Of a stretch of DNA of 64,000 nt, positions 34,342 through 42,760 are shown one piece after another. The DNA is taken from contig NZ_MINI01000028.1 in assembly GCF_002906855.1 (NCBI RefSeq), positions 620,001 through 684,000 of the forward strand. The letters are read 5' to 3'. The notes under the pieces were generated by a model that searched no databases, was not told the DNA's origin, and saw nothing but the letters and a program-made list of their open reading frames with translations. Both the position numbers and the translations under genes were made by a program. This DNA is from Pseudomonas putida (GTDB taxonomy: Bacteria > Pseudomonadota > Gammaproteobacteria > Pseudomonadales > Pseudomonadaceae). How positions within the stretch are numbered: the stretch's first letter is position 1; each line of letters starts with the position of its first letter.

Positions 34342-35595
34342 TCACACCCTCAGCGCCAGTAGCGCAGCCGCCAGGGCGGGAGGCATTACCAGCAGGCCCA
34401 GGCGCAAGAATTGCCAGGCACTGACATGCTCGCCTTCGCGACGGATTGCCACCAGCCAGAGCAGGGTCGCCAGTGATCCGGTGATCGACAGGTTCGGCCC
34501 CAGGTCTACGCCGATCAGCAGCGCAGCGGTCGCTTGTTGCGGCAGTTGCACCAGCGAGCCCATGGACCCGGCTATCAGCCCGGTCGGCAAGTTGTTCATC
34601 AGGTTACTGGCTACTGCGACACCCACACCCGCAGCCCAGCTGGAGCTGCTCGGCGAGTCCTCGGCCAGTGTTGCCAGCGCTTGGGCAAGACGCACGATCA
34701 CGCCGGTTTGAGCGACCGCTTCGACCAGAACGAACAAACCCGCCACCAGTGGCAGGACGGCCCAGGCGACATGGCGCAACACTGGCACCGGGCTGCGCCG
34801 CTGGCGCAGGTGAACCAGTGCCGTGGTCGCCACGCCAGCGCAGAAGGTGGGCGGGCCCAGCGCCTGGTCCAGTGCCGATGCGCCCAACAACAAGGCTGCG
34901 GTAAAACCGATGCCCACTGCGCTCAGGCGTGCGCCAGCGGTCAGTGGCTGGGTATCTACGGTCAAGGCCAGCGGCTGGCTGATCTGCCGGCGCTGGGCCA
35001 GGCGCAGTGCCAGGTAGGTGAGGGCGATTGCCGCCAACGCCGGCACGCTGAACTGCCTCAGCCAGTCCAGCAGCGGTGGCATCTGGCTGCCGAACACCAC
35101 CAGGTTGGCCGGGTTGGAGATCGGCAACACGAAACTGGCGGCGTTGGCGATGAAGGCACAGATGAACAGGTACGGTAACGGTTCGGCCCGGGCGGCCTTG
35201 CACGCGGCATACACCGCCGGGGTCAACACCACTGCCGTGGCGTCGTTGGACAGGAACACGGTAACCAGCGTGCCCACCAGGAACACCAGGTCGAACAGTC
35301 GTTGCCCGGAGCCCCGCGCATGGTGCACCGCATAACGGGCCAGCCAGTCGAACAGGCCTTCCTGGCGAGCCAGCTCGGCCAGCACCATCATGCCGATCAG
35401 AAACAGGTAGACGTCACTGCCTTTGGCTACGGCGGCCAGCGCGTTGCCAGGGGTGATCAGCCCCATACCGGCCAACAGCAACGCGCCGCCCATGGCCCAG
35501 ACGTATTCGGGGATGCGCCAGGGGCGCAGGATGACGCCGCAGGTGGCCAAGGCGGCCACCGTCCAGATGATCGATGCGTTGTCGCTCAAAGGCAT
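34342..35595 (-). CDS. ArsB/NhaD-type anion or ion transporter (SLC13-like)
   Basis: A 417-residue integral membrane protein with about 10-12 helices. Typical ion-transporter-superfamily pieces are VFLSNDATAVVLTPAVYAA and AASFVLPISNPANLVVFG in the first half, mirrored by SNLMNNLPTGLIAGSMG and DLGPNLSITGSLATLLWL in the second, the inverted-repeat pattern of ArsB and NhaD. No other arsenic genes are near, so arsenite efflux is not supported by context. It starts at 35595 with a poor ribosome-binding site, directly after an MFS gene fragment. Confidence 0.82.
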   Translation of the reverse strand: MPLSDNASIIWTVAALATCGVILRPWRIPEYVWAMGGALLLAGMGLITPGNALAAVAKGSDVYLFLIGMMVLAELARQEGLFDWLARYAVHHARGSGQRLFDLVFLVGTLVTVFLSNDATAVVLTPAVYAACKAARAEPLPYLFICAFIANAASFVLPISNPANLVVFGSQMPPLLDWLRQFSVPALAAIALTYLALRLAQRRQISQPLALTVDTQPLTAGARLSAVGIGFTAALLLGASALDQALGPPTFCAGVATTALVHLRQRRSPVPVLRHVAWAVLPLVAGLFVLVEAVAQTGVIVRLAQALATLAEDSPSSSSWAAGVGVAVASNLMNNLPTGLIAGSMGSLVQLPQQATAALLIGVDLGPNLSITGSLATLLWLVAIRREGEHVSAWQFLRLGLLVMPPALAAALLALRV

Positions 35596-35639
35596 GCTGG
35601 GTCAGTTTCCGGAAGGTGCAGAGGAGGGCGAAGGCGAGG

Positions 35640-35875
35640 TGCCCGGATTGGTTTCGGGCAGCGCCTGGGCCGAAAACTGCCGTCAACGCGCCAAGGCTGA
35701 CATTGAAGCGGCCGCTGCCTTCGGTCAAGTCCTTGCCCAAAATCGGGAACAGCTCGCCGAAGAGGCCTGCGCCGATGCCGTCGAGCAGTTGCACCGCGAC
35801 CAACCAGAACGGGTTGTCGGAGACCACGTAAAGCCGCGTTACGATCTGGCGGTTCACTTTCAGCCAGCCAAACAT
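35640..35875 (-). pseudogene. internal fragment of an MFS transporter gene
   Basis: On the minus strand LYVVSDNPFWLVAVQLLDGI then GAGLFGELFPILGKDLTEGS and GRFNVSLGALTAVFG reproduce a middle portion of an MFS transporter (helices around a QLLDGIGAG motif). Both flanks are missing, and the frame becomes nonsense after about residue 75. It lies between the ArsB-like gene and the acyl-CoA ligase promoter. Confidence 0.72.
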
Positions 35876-35992
35876 GCGCTACCACCTCCGGGCATCACGC
35901 CAGCCAATAAAGTTATGGCCCACATCTGAATCTTGTATTTCATCTGCACGCGCACAGCTGATTAGCATCGTCGATGTCTTCCTGTCGACGAG

Positions 35993-36000
35993 AACAATAA
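35993..36000 (+). promoter_or_regulatory. Crc/Hfq-type motif at the acyl-CoA ligase start
   Basis: AACAATAA is a perfect AAnAAnAA core ending one base before the GTG start. No good Shine-Dalgarno sequence is seen, so Hfq/Crc binding here would block initiation directly. Confidence 0.5.
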
Positions 36001-36001
36001 C

Positions 36002-37549
36002 GTGAACCTTGGAACGATCATTACCCGAAGTGCCCGCTACTGGCCGGACCACATCGCCGTGGCGGACAGCCAGACACGCCTCACATACACCCAGCTGGAA
36101 CGCCGCAGCAACCGCCTGGCCTCTGCGCTGGGGACCCTGGGCGTGGGCGTCGGCGAGCATGTGGCGATTCTCGCCGCCAACCGCGTGGAGCTGGTCGAAG
36201 CGGAAGTGGCGCTGTACAAGGCGGCGATGGTCAAGGTGCCGATCAATGCGCGGCTGTCAGTGGATGAAGTGGTGCAGGTGCTGGAAGACTCCTGCAGCGT
36301 TGCACTGATCACCGACGCCAGTTTTGCCCAGGCGCTGGCAACGCGACGTACGGAGTTGCCGCTGCTGCGTCAGCTGATCGTGCTGGAAGACGAGGGCGGT
36401 GACCTGAGTTATGCCGCGCTGCTCCAGCGCGGCAGTGAGGCACCGCTGGCCCTGGACCCGGCCGACGATGCGCTGGCCGTGCTGCATTACACCTCCGGCA
36501 GCTCCGGCGTGCTCAAGGCTGCGATGCTGTCGTTCGGCAACCGCAAGGCGCTGGTGCGCAAGAGCATTGCCAGCCCCACACGGCGCTCCGGGCCGGGCGA
36601 CGTCATGGCCCACGTAGGGCCCATCACCCATGCCAGCGGCATGCAGATCATGCCGCTGCTGGCGGTGGGCGCATGCAACCTGCTGCTCAACCGTTATGAC
36701 GACCGTCTGTTGCTGGAGACCATCCAGCGCGAACGGGTGACGCGGCTGTTTCTGGTGCCGGCGATGATCAACCGTCTGGTCAATTACCCCGGCGTCGAAC
36801 GCTTCGACCTGTCCAGCCTGAAGCTGGTCATGTACGGCGCCGCGCCCATGGCGCCGGCCTTGGTGAAAAAGGCCATCGAACTGTTTGGGCCGATTCTCGC
36901 GCAAGGCTATGGCGCCGGTGAAACCTGTTCGCTGGTTACCGTGCTGACTGAGCAGGACCACTTGGTGGAAGACGGCGATTATCAGCGCCTGGCCTCCTGC
37001 GGGCGCTGCTACTTCGAGACCGACCTGCGGGTGGTCAACGAGGCGTTCGAGGATGTGGCCCCGGGTGAAGTCGGCGAGATCGTGGTCAAGGGCCCGGACG
37101 TGATGCAGGGCTACTGGCGCGCCCCGGCGCTCACCGCCGAAGTGATGCGTGACGGCTACTACCTCACCGGCGACCTGGCGACGGTCGATGCCCAGGGTTA
37201 CGTGTTCATCGTCGATCGCAAGAAAGAAATGATCATCTCCGGCGGGTTCAACGTGTACCCCAGCGAAGTGGAACAGGTGATCTACGGCTTCCCCGAAGTA
37301 TTCGAGGCGGCGGTGGTCGGCGTGCCCGACGCGCAGTGGGGCGAAGCGGTGCACGCGGTGGTAGTGCTCAAGCCGGGGGCGCAACTGGAGGCCGCCGAGC
37401 TGATCGAGCGCTGCGGCCTTGCGCTGGCCGGTTTCAAGAAGCCGCGCGGCGTCGACTTTGTCAGCGAACTGCCGAAAAACCCCAATGGCAAGGTGGTGCG
37501 CCGCCTGGTCCGGGACACCTACTGGCAACACAGCGAACGTCGTATCTGA
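36002..37549 (+). CDS. acyl-CoA ligase (AMP-forming, fatty-acid/aryl type)
   Basis: A 515-residue acyl-adenylate-forming enzyme: the ATP loop is LHYTSGSSGVLKAAMLS near residues 161-177, then QGYGAGET, YYLTGDLATVD and the hinge VDRKKEMIISGGFNVYPSEVE, with the catalytic Lys in PKNPNGKVVRR. It loads a carboxylic acid onto CoA. It is followed by an acyl-CoA dehydrogenase 15 bp downstream, with a terminator after that, so the two make a short activation/first-oxidation operon. The chain-length class cannot be read. GTG start. Confidence 0.9.
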   Translation: MNLGTIITRSARYWPDHIAVADSQTRLTYTQLERRSNRLASALGTLGVGVGEHVAILAANRVELVEAEVALYKAAMVKVPINARLSVDEVVQVLEDSCSVALITDASFAQALATRRTELPLLRQLIVLEDEGGDLSYAALLQRGSEAPLALDPADDALAVLHYTSGSSGVLKAAMLSFGNRKALVRKSIASPTRRSGPGDVMAHVGPITHASGMQIMPLLAVGACNLLLNRYDDRLLLETIQRERVTRLFLVPAMINRLVNYPGVERFDLSSLKLVMYGAAPMAPALVKKAIELFGPILAQGYGAGETCSLVTVLTEQDHLVEDGDYQRLASCGRCYFETDLRVVNEAFEDVAPGEVGEIVVKGPDVMQGYWRAPALTAEVMRDGYYLTGDLATVDAQGYVFIVDRKKEMIISGGFNVYPSEVEQVIYGFPEVFEAAVVGVPDAQWGEAVHAVVVLKPGAQLEAAELIERCGLALAGFKKPRGVDFVSELPKNPNGKVVRRLVRDTYWQHSERRI

Positions 37550-37564
37550 CCAGGGAGCATCACC

Positions 37565-38728
37565 ATGTATCAACCCAGTGCAAAGGCTGCGCAGATTATC
37601 GAAGCGATCGAGGGTTTCGTCCGCGATCAGGTACGCCCGCTGGAGGAGCAGGCACAGCTGGACTGGGCGCGCCCGCATCCCCAGTCGGTGTTGCGGCAGG
37701 TATGGAAACTTTCCAGTGAGCAGGGCCTGTACACCGTCATGCTGCCCGAAAGCATGGGCGGGGCCGGCCTGAACGTGGCCGACCTGTGCGCGGTCAAGGA
37801 GGCCACGGTGCTGACAGGCTCCATGCTCGCGTCGCACGTGTTGGGCGAGCTGTCGGGGCCGCCGCGGGTCGGCCACCTGTTCAAGGTGGCCAGCCCCTAC
37901 CAGGTCGAGACCTTTCTCAAGCCAGTGTGCCGTGCTGAAAAGGCCGTGTGCTTTGCCCTGACCGAAGCCGAGGCCGGCTCCGATGCCACCGCCATTACCA
38001 CCCAGGCGCGCCGCGACGGCGACCATTATGTGCTCAGTGGCAGCAAGCGTTACATCTCCGGTGCCACCTACGCCGACCTCGCGGTGCTGCTGGCGGTGAC
38101 CGGGCCGGGGAAGGGCGCCCAGGGTATTTCGGCGTTCTTCGTCGACCTCAACGCCCCGGGTGTGCGAGTCGACAGCGATTACTCGGTGATGTCCGGTGGC
38201 GGTGCCCATGGCGACATCGTGCTAGACCAGGTGCGCGTGCCGGCGGCCAACCTGATCGGTGAAGAGGGGCAGGGGTTCAAACTGGCCATGGGGCGCATCA
38301 CCCTGAACCGCTTGCTGCATTGCCCGACGCTGCTGGGGATGGCCGGCCTGGCGCTGAACCTGTCGATCGAGCATGCGCGCAGCCGCAAGCAGTTCGGCCA
38401 GCCGATCGCCATGTTCCAGGCGGTCAACCACATGATCGCCGACATGGCCACCGAGCTGCACGCTGCGCGCAGCATGGTCTACGCCACAGCCCAGGTGAAC
38501 GACGCCGGGGGCGATATCCGCACCCAGGCGCCGATGTGCAAGCTGTTCGTCTCCGAGGCTGCCTTCCGCATCGCCGACAAGGCGGTGCAGGTGCACGGCG
38601 GCGCCGGGCTGATGCAGGGCAATCCGGTGGAGTGGATTTTCCGCGCCACGCGGATGATGCGTATCCTCACCGGCACCAGCGAGATCCAGCGCAACACCAT
38701 CGCCAAAGGCGTGCTGATGCCTGCCTGA
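37565..38728 (+). CDS. acyl-CoA dehydrogenase (short, 387-residue type)
   Basis: This is a typical-length FAD acyl-CoA dehydrogenase with CFALTEAEAGSDATAITTQA (flavin loop), GAHGDIVLDQVRVPAANLIGEEG, and the C-terminal VQVHGGAGLMQGNPVEW region. It introduces the alpha-beta double bond into the CoA ester made by the ligase just upstream. The ribosome-binding site is CAGGGAGCATCACC before ATG 37565. A rho-independent terminator closes the two-gene unit. Confidence 0.92.
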   Translation: MYQPSAKAAQIIEAIEGFVRDQVRPLEEQAQLDWARPHPQSVLRQVWKLSSEQGLYTVMLPESMGGAGLNVADLCAVKEATVLTGSMLASHVLGELSGPPRVGHLFKVASPYQVETFLKPVCRAEKAVCFALTEAEAGSDATAITTQARRDGDHYVLSGSKRYISGATYADLAVLLAVTGPGKGAQGISAFFVDLNAPGVRVDSDYSVMSGGGAHGDIVLDQVRVPAANLIGEEGQGFKLAMGRITLNRLLHCPTLLGMAGLALNLSIEHARSRKQFGQPIAMFQAVNHMIADMATELHAARSMVYATAQVNDAGGDIRTQAPMCKLFVSEAAFRIADKAVQVHGGAGLMQGNPVEWIFRATRMMRILTGTSEIQRNTIAKGVLMPA

Positions 38729-38734
38729 GTGACG

Positions 38735-38758
38735 GGCCGCCCTTGCGGCGGCCTTTTT
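38735..38758 (+). terminator. Rho-independent terminator after the ligase/dehydrogenase pair
   Basis: Stem GGCCGCC (38735-38741) with GGCGGCC (38747-38753), 5-nt loop, then five T. It starts 6 bp beyond the dehydrogenase stop. Confidence 0.9.
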
Positions 38759-38770
38759 GCTACACCCCAC

Positions 38771-38784
38771 AACAATAACAAGAG
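38771..38784 (+). promoter_or_regulatory. Crc/Hfq-type A-rich motif before the MFS gene
   Basis: AACAATAACAAGAG contains two overlapping AAnAAnAA cores (38771-38778, 38774-38781), 8 bp before the ATG at 38793. Confidence 0.62.
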
Positions 38785-38792
38785 TACTCGCC

Positions 38793-40103
38793 ATGACTGC
38801 GGATTCTTCTCTGCCTGACTCCCGTACCGCCTGGCTGGTGGCGGCGCTGCTGGCCCTGCTGATGCTGGTCAACTTTCTCGACAAGGTGGTGATCGGGCTG
38901 GTAGCGGTACCGATGAGCGCCGAACTGGGCCTGACGGCCACCGAGTTCGGCCTGATCGGCGGCGCCCTGCACTGGTTCTTCGCCATCTCCGCCGTGGTCG
39001 GTGGCTTCATGGCCAACCGGCGCCCCACCCGCACCTTGCTGCTGGGCATGGGCTTGTTCTGGGCGCTGATCCAGCTGCCAATGCTGTTTGCCACCTCACT
39101 GTGGGCCATCGTCGCCTGCCGGGTGCTGCTGGGCATCGGTGAGGGGCCGGCATCGCCGGTGGCCACCCATGCACTTTACAAGTGGTTCCCTAACGACCGG
39201 CGCAACCTGCCAGTGGCCCTGCTGCATGCCGGCAGTGCCATGGGCCTGCTGGTGGCGGGGGCGATGATTCCCTGGGTCAGCCTGCATTACGGCTGGCGCA
39301 CCAATTTCATCATCCTTGCCCTGATCGGCCTGGTCTGGTGCCTGTTGTGGTGGCGGCTGGGCCAGGAGGGCAGCCTCGAGCGCCTGCGCGCCAGCCAGCT
39401 CAAGGCCGATGAATCGGCTATCCCCTATCGCAGGCTGCTGGGCGACCCCAGCGTGCTTGGCAACTACCTGTGCCACTTTGCCGCCAACTGGTCGCTGGCC
39501 CTGACCCTGACCTGGGTACCCAGTTACCTGCAGGTGGGCCTGGGTATCGACCCGCTGCTGACCGGGCGCATCTTCATCATGTTCGTGGTCGTGACCACGC
39601 CGCTGAGCTTGCTGCTGGCCTGGTTCTCCCAGCGCCTGATGCGTCGCGGCGTGCCGTCACGGGCGGCACGCGGCGTGTTCGTTTCGGTGTGCTTGATACT
39701 GGGCGGGCTGTTGTCGGCGTCGCTGATGCTGCCTGGCCTGAGCACGGCCGCAAGGGTCGCCGCACTGACTCTCAGTGGTGGCCTGGCGTTGGTCATGTAT
39801 TCCGTGGGCCCGGCAATGCTTGCCGAGTTCACCCCAGCGGCCCAGCGCGGGGGCATCCTCGCCATGGGCAACGGCATCGCCTCGTTGGCCGGGCTGGCAG
39901 CGCCGGTGGTGACCGGCTTGCTGGTACAAGGTGCGGGTAGCGAACACCCGGCGGGGTATGCCCAGGGCTTCCTGGTATGCGGCGCGGTGCTGGTGGTGGC
40001 GGGGCTGGTGGGCCTGGCCACCATGAACCCGCAGCGCACCCAGCAGCGCCTTCGCGAGTCGGCTGCCGCTGGCGGGCAGGCGCGCGCTCAGACCGCCAGT
40101 TGA
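38793..40103 (+). CDS. MFS transporter, anion:cation symporter-like
   Basis: This major facilitator of 436 residues has MLVNFLDKVVIGLVAVPMSAE in its first helix region, GGFMANRRPTRTLLLGMGLFW, and LGIGEGPASPVATHALYKWFPNDRR, a pattern of the anion:cation symporter group that takes up organic acids. It probably imports the acid that the upstream ligase activates. Its last 16 bp overlap the convergent LysR gene. Confidence 0.87.
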   Translation: MTADSSLPDSRTAWLVAALLALLMLVNFLDKVVIGLVAVPMSAELGLTATEFGLIGGALHWFFAISAVVGGFMANRRPTRTLLLGMGLFWALIQLPMLFATSLWAIVACRVLLGIGEGPASPVATHALYKWFPNDRRNLPVALLHAGSAMGLLVAGAMIPWVSLHYGWRTNFIILALIGLVWCLLWWRLGQEGSLERLRASQLKADESAIPYRRLLGDPSVLGNYLCHFAANWSLALTLTWVPSYLQVGLGIDPLLTGRIFIMFVVVTTPLSLLLAWFSQRLMRRGVPSRAARGVFVSVCLILGGLLSASLMLPGLSTAARVAALTLSGGLALVMYSVGPAMLAEFTPAAQRGGILAMGNGIASLAGLAAPVVTGLLVQGAGSEHPAGYAQGFLVCGAVLVVAGLVGLATMNPQRTQQRLRESAAAGGQARAQTAS

Positions 40104-41050
40104 ACGCCGAGCACGGACTCCAGCGGCTCGGCCTCTTTGCCGATCAGTTCGCCCCGCCAGCGGCCGCTGTTGACCAGGTCGATCAGCACGCTGCGCACCA
40201 GGTCGCGCAGACAACCGGCGGCGAACGACAGGGGTTTGTGCTGGGAGTGCGCCAAGGCGATGGTGCGGCTGATGCGCGGTTCGACGATGCGCCGCGCCGC
40301 CGTGGGCTCGAGCAATACGCTCAGCGGCGGCCAATTGCTGATGGTCGCCGCCAGGCCGGCGCGCACCAGGCTGGCGATGCCGGGCGCAGATTGTTGCTCG
40401 TAGGCGGCGGCCAGCGGTACGGCTGCTTCCATGGCGGCTTGCTCGATGCGTCGGCGCAGGTGCAGCGTTCTGGGCGGCAGCACCAGCCGGGTGGCGGCGG
40501 CTTCGGCGAGGGTGATGGTATCGGGGGTGCCAGGGGCTGATGCGCCGACCCAGTACAGCGCCTCGGTGAAGATCGGCTCGGCCTCGACATGCTCGAGTTC
40601 CTCGGCATTGGGCACCACACCGAAGTCCACCTTGCCCAGCTCGATGGCCTGGCCGCCTTCACGGCTGAGGCCATCCCAGACGGTCAAAGTCACGCCGGGG
40701 AAGCGCTGTTCGGCGCGCCTGACGATTTCTGGCAGCAGCAGGTCGGCGGCGGTGGCCGGGATTGAAATGGCCACGTGGCCCTTGGGGTCGCCGCGGCTGG
40801 ATTTCAGCTCATCCTTCACCGAGTCGAGTTTCTGCACCACCTGCCGGGCGACTTCATAGAGCTGGCGCCCGGCATCGGTCAGGGCAATGCCATCGTGCTG
40901 GCGGTCGAGCAGCTGCATCTCCAGCTCACTTTCCAGCAGGCTGATCTGCCGGCTCAACGCCGGCTGGGCAATGTAGGCGCGACGTGAAGCCGAAGAGAAG
41001 CTGCCGGCTTCGACGATGGCGATCAGGTAGCGGAGCTGTTTCAGGGTCAT
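40088..41050 (-). CDS. LysR-family regulator, NAC/CbbR-like subgroup
   Basis: A 320-residue LysR protein starting MTLKQLRYLIAIVEAGSFSS, with the recognition helix AQPALSRQISLLESEL and an effector domain that begins GHVAISIPATAADLLLP. It is divergent from the DUF1329 gene. The spacer holds a promoter-proximal direct repeat of CCGAAC that is also found upstream of the distant DUF1302 gene, so this protein is the best candidate regulator of both. Confidence 0.9.
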   Translation of the reverse strand: MTLKQLRYLIAIVEAGSFSSASRRAYIAQPALSRQISLLESELEMQLLDRQHDGIALTDAGRQLYEVARQVVQKLDSVKDELKSSRGDPKGHVAISIPATAADLLLPEIVRRAEQRFPGVTLTVWDGLSREGGQAIELGKVDFGVVPNAEELEHVEAEPIFTEALYWVGASAPGTPDTITLAEAAATRLVLPPRTLHLRRRIEQAAMEAAVPLAAAYEQQSAPGIASLVRAGLAATISNWPPLSVLLEPTAARRIVEPRISRTIALAHSQHKPLSFAAGCLRDLVRSVLIDLVNSGRWRGELIGKEAEPLESVLGVQLAV

Positions 41051-41071
41051 CGGAGCGGTTCCAAGGGTATG

Positions 41072-41135
41072 CCGAACTGATATGGCATGTATCCGAACAC
41101 GTTATTTGTGGGGTTCGAAGCGCGGCTCCTAGTAT
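41072..41135 (+). promoter_or_regulatory. shared LysR-type promoter element, copy A (before DUF1329 gene)
   Basis: CCGAAC repeats 21 bp apart (41072-41077, 41093-41098) flank ATGGCAT. They are followed by TTATTTGTGG with a -35-like TTGTGG (41106-41111), an 18-bp spacer and -10 TAGTAT (41130-41135). The same arrangement recurs at 50810-50872. Confidence 0.78.
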
Positions 41136-41177
41136 CACCCCGAAAGGGCGTGCCAAGGCAAGCCCGGACGGGACAAC

Positions 41178-41190
41178 ACAACAACAAGAG
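41178..41190 (+). promoter_or_regulatory. Crc/Hfq-type A-rich motif before the DUF1329 gene
   Basis: ACAACAACAAGAG, core AACAACAA (41180-41187), 10 bp before the ATG at 41201. Confidence 0.64.
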
Positions 41191-41200
41191 GCCAAGCCCG

Positions 41201-42538
41201 ATGAAACCATTCGCCCTGCTGCGCAGCTTCCTGTTCGTCAACGCCAGCCTGCTGAGCCTTTACGTGGGGGCCACGCCACTGCCTGCAGACCTGACACCGG
41301 TGGGGGCCGAACGCGGGCCCAGCAGCGACGGTCGCATTCCGGCCTGGACCGGCGGCCTGCAAGCAGGGCAAGTGTCGCTGGCGGTCAACGGCACGCCCCT
41401 GGACCCGTACGCCGATGAGCAGCCGCTGTATGTGATCACCGCCAACAATTACACCCAGTACCGGGAGCAACTCACGGCGGGGCAGGTGGCCTTGATGCAG
41501 CGTTACCCCAAGTCGTTCCGCCTTCCGGTGTATCCCTCGCACCGCAGTGTCGCGGTGCCGCCAGCCGTGAGCGAGTGGGCCCTGCACAATGCGGCCAATG
41601 CCCGGCTGGTCAATGACGGCAACGGCGTGGAGGGCTTTGCCGGCGTAGTGGCGTTCCCCAGGCCCGAGAATGGCCTGCAGGTGCTGTGGAACCACCTCAC
41701 CCGGCCGCGCAACGGCAGTTACAGCCTGGCCTCGGACAGCGTCACCCCGCGTGGCGATGGCCGCTTCGCGACGATGAGCCTGCAACAGAACTTCGCCCGC
41801 CCCGATGTATTGGAAGGTGGCCAGGCGGGCAACGTGCTGTATTACCTGAGTTACCGCATGACCGCGCCGTCGCGCCTGGCGGGCGATGCAGTGGTGCTGC
41901 ACGAAACCCTCGATCAGGTGGCCCAGCCGCGCCTCTCGTGGTTGTACAGCAGCAGCCAGCGGCGGGTGCGGCGCGCCCCGGCGCTGGCCTACGACAGCAT
42001 CACCCCCGGTACGGCCGGCCTGCGCACCGCCGACAGCCGCGACATGTTCAACGGCGCACCGGACCTCTACCAGTGGACCCTGGTGGGCAAGAAGGTCCTG
42101 CACGTGCCGTATAACAGCTATCGCCTGGCTTCGCCCCTGCTCGGTTATGCCGCGCTGGTCGGGCCGGGCCATGTCAACCCTCAACCCACCCGCTACGAGC
42201 TGCACCGGGTGTGGGAAGTGGTGGGGACCCTCAAGCCTGGGGCGAAGCATCTGTATGCCAGCCGGCGCTATTACCTGGACGAGGACAGCTGGGCCATCCT
42301 CGAGGCGGACTTCTTCGACCATGAGGGTCAGGTGTGGCGCACCGCCCAAGCCCACAGCTACTACCACGTCACCGGGCAGGCGCTGGTCAACGCCATGGAG
42401 ACGATCTACGACTTGCGCAGTGGCCGCTACCAGCTGTCTGGTCTGACCAACGAGCAGCCAAGGCCTTACGCCTTCGACGTGCGCACCAGCGCTTCCTTCT
42501 TCTCCCCCGGCGCACTGCGCAGCCAAGGGCTGCGTTGA
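41201..42538 (+). CDS. DUF1329 family outer-membrane-associated lipid-handling protein
   Basis: The 445-residue protein has an N-terminal export signal (LLRSFLFVNASLLSLYVGATPLPA) and the DUF1329 body, with the typical DGRIPAWTGGL opening and the YASRRYYLDEDSWAILEADFFD end segment. DUF1329 proteins have a LolB-like fold and are nearly always encoded with a DUF1302 partner. Here the DUF1302 gene lies 8.4 kb downstream but shares the promoter element. A role in transport or sensing of a hydrophobic substrate at the outer membrane is the usual proposal. The start at 41201 is set by the signal peptide. Confidence 0.88.
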   Translation: MKPFALLRSFLFVNASLLSLYVGATPLPADLTPVGAERGPSSDGRIPAWTGGLQAGQVSLAVNGTPLDPYADEQPLYVITANNYTQYREQLTAGQVALMQRYPKSFRLPVYPSHRSVAVPPAVSEWALHNAANARLVNDGNGVEGFAGVVAFPRPENGLQVLWNHLTRPRNGSYSLASDSVTPRGDGRFATMSLQQNFARPDVLEGGQAGNVLYYLSYRMTAPSRLAGDAVVLHETLDQVAQPRLSWLYSSSQRRVRRAPALAYDSITPGTAGLRTADSRDMFNGAPDLYQWTLVGKKVLHVPYNSYRLASPLLGYAALVGPGHVNPQPTRYELHRVWEVVGTLKPGAKHLYASRRYYLDEDSWAILEADFFDHEGQVWRTAQAHSYYHVTGQALVNAMETIYDLRSGRYQLSGLTNEQPRPYAFDVRTSASFFSPGALRSQGLR

Positions 42539-42550
42539 CACAGGGCTACC

Positions 42551-42760
42551 ATGAATTCCGATCACCGCCATACCCCTTGGGAACGCTGGTTGATTGGGGC
42601 AGGGCAAGGCGCCCGACCCGCGTTTTACCCCGGCCAATGAGCGCACCTTTCTTGTCTGGATCCGCCGCTCTGTGCCTTCGGGGTGGCGGGCCTGGTGCTC
42701 AGCGTGTGGTTGCGCCGCTCGCTTCAGGGCGGCGCTGTTGGTGATTCAGGGTGTGACGAT
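42551..42760 (+). pseudogene. broken DUF202 (YidH-like) membrane protein gene
   Basis: Three pieces in different frames resemble one small membrane protein. They are an N-terminus from ATG 42551 that hits a stop at 42640, the family motif DPRFTPANERTFLVWIR in the next frame, and a C-terminal GVAGLVLSVWLRRSLQGG in another. At least one frameshift has occurred, and the middle membrane helix is deleted. It lies between the convergent DUF1329 and alkylsulfatase genes. Confidence 0.7.

Noticed and set aside
36257..38209. A 650-codon open frame antisense to the ligase and acyl-CoA dehydrogenase genes
   Set aside because: It has no recognisable domain and is rich in His, Gln and Gly as expected for a mirror frame of GC-rich coding DNA; both plus-strand genes have complete motifs.
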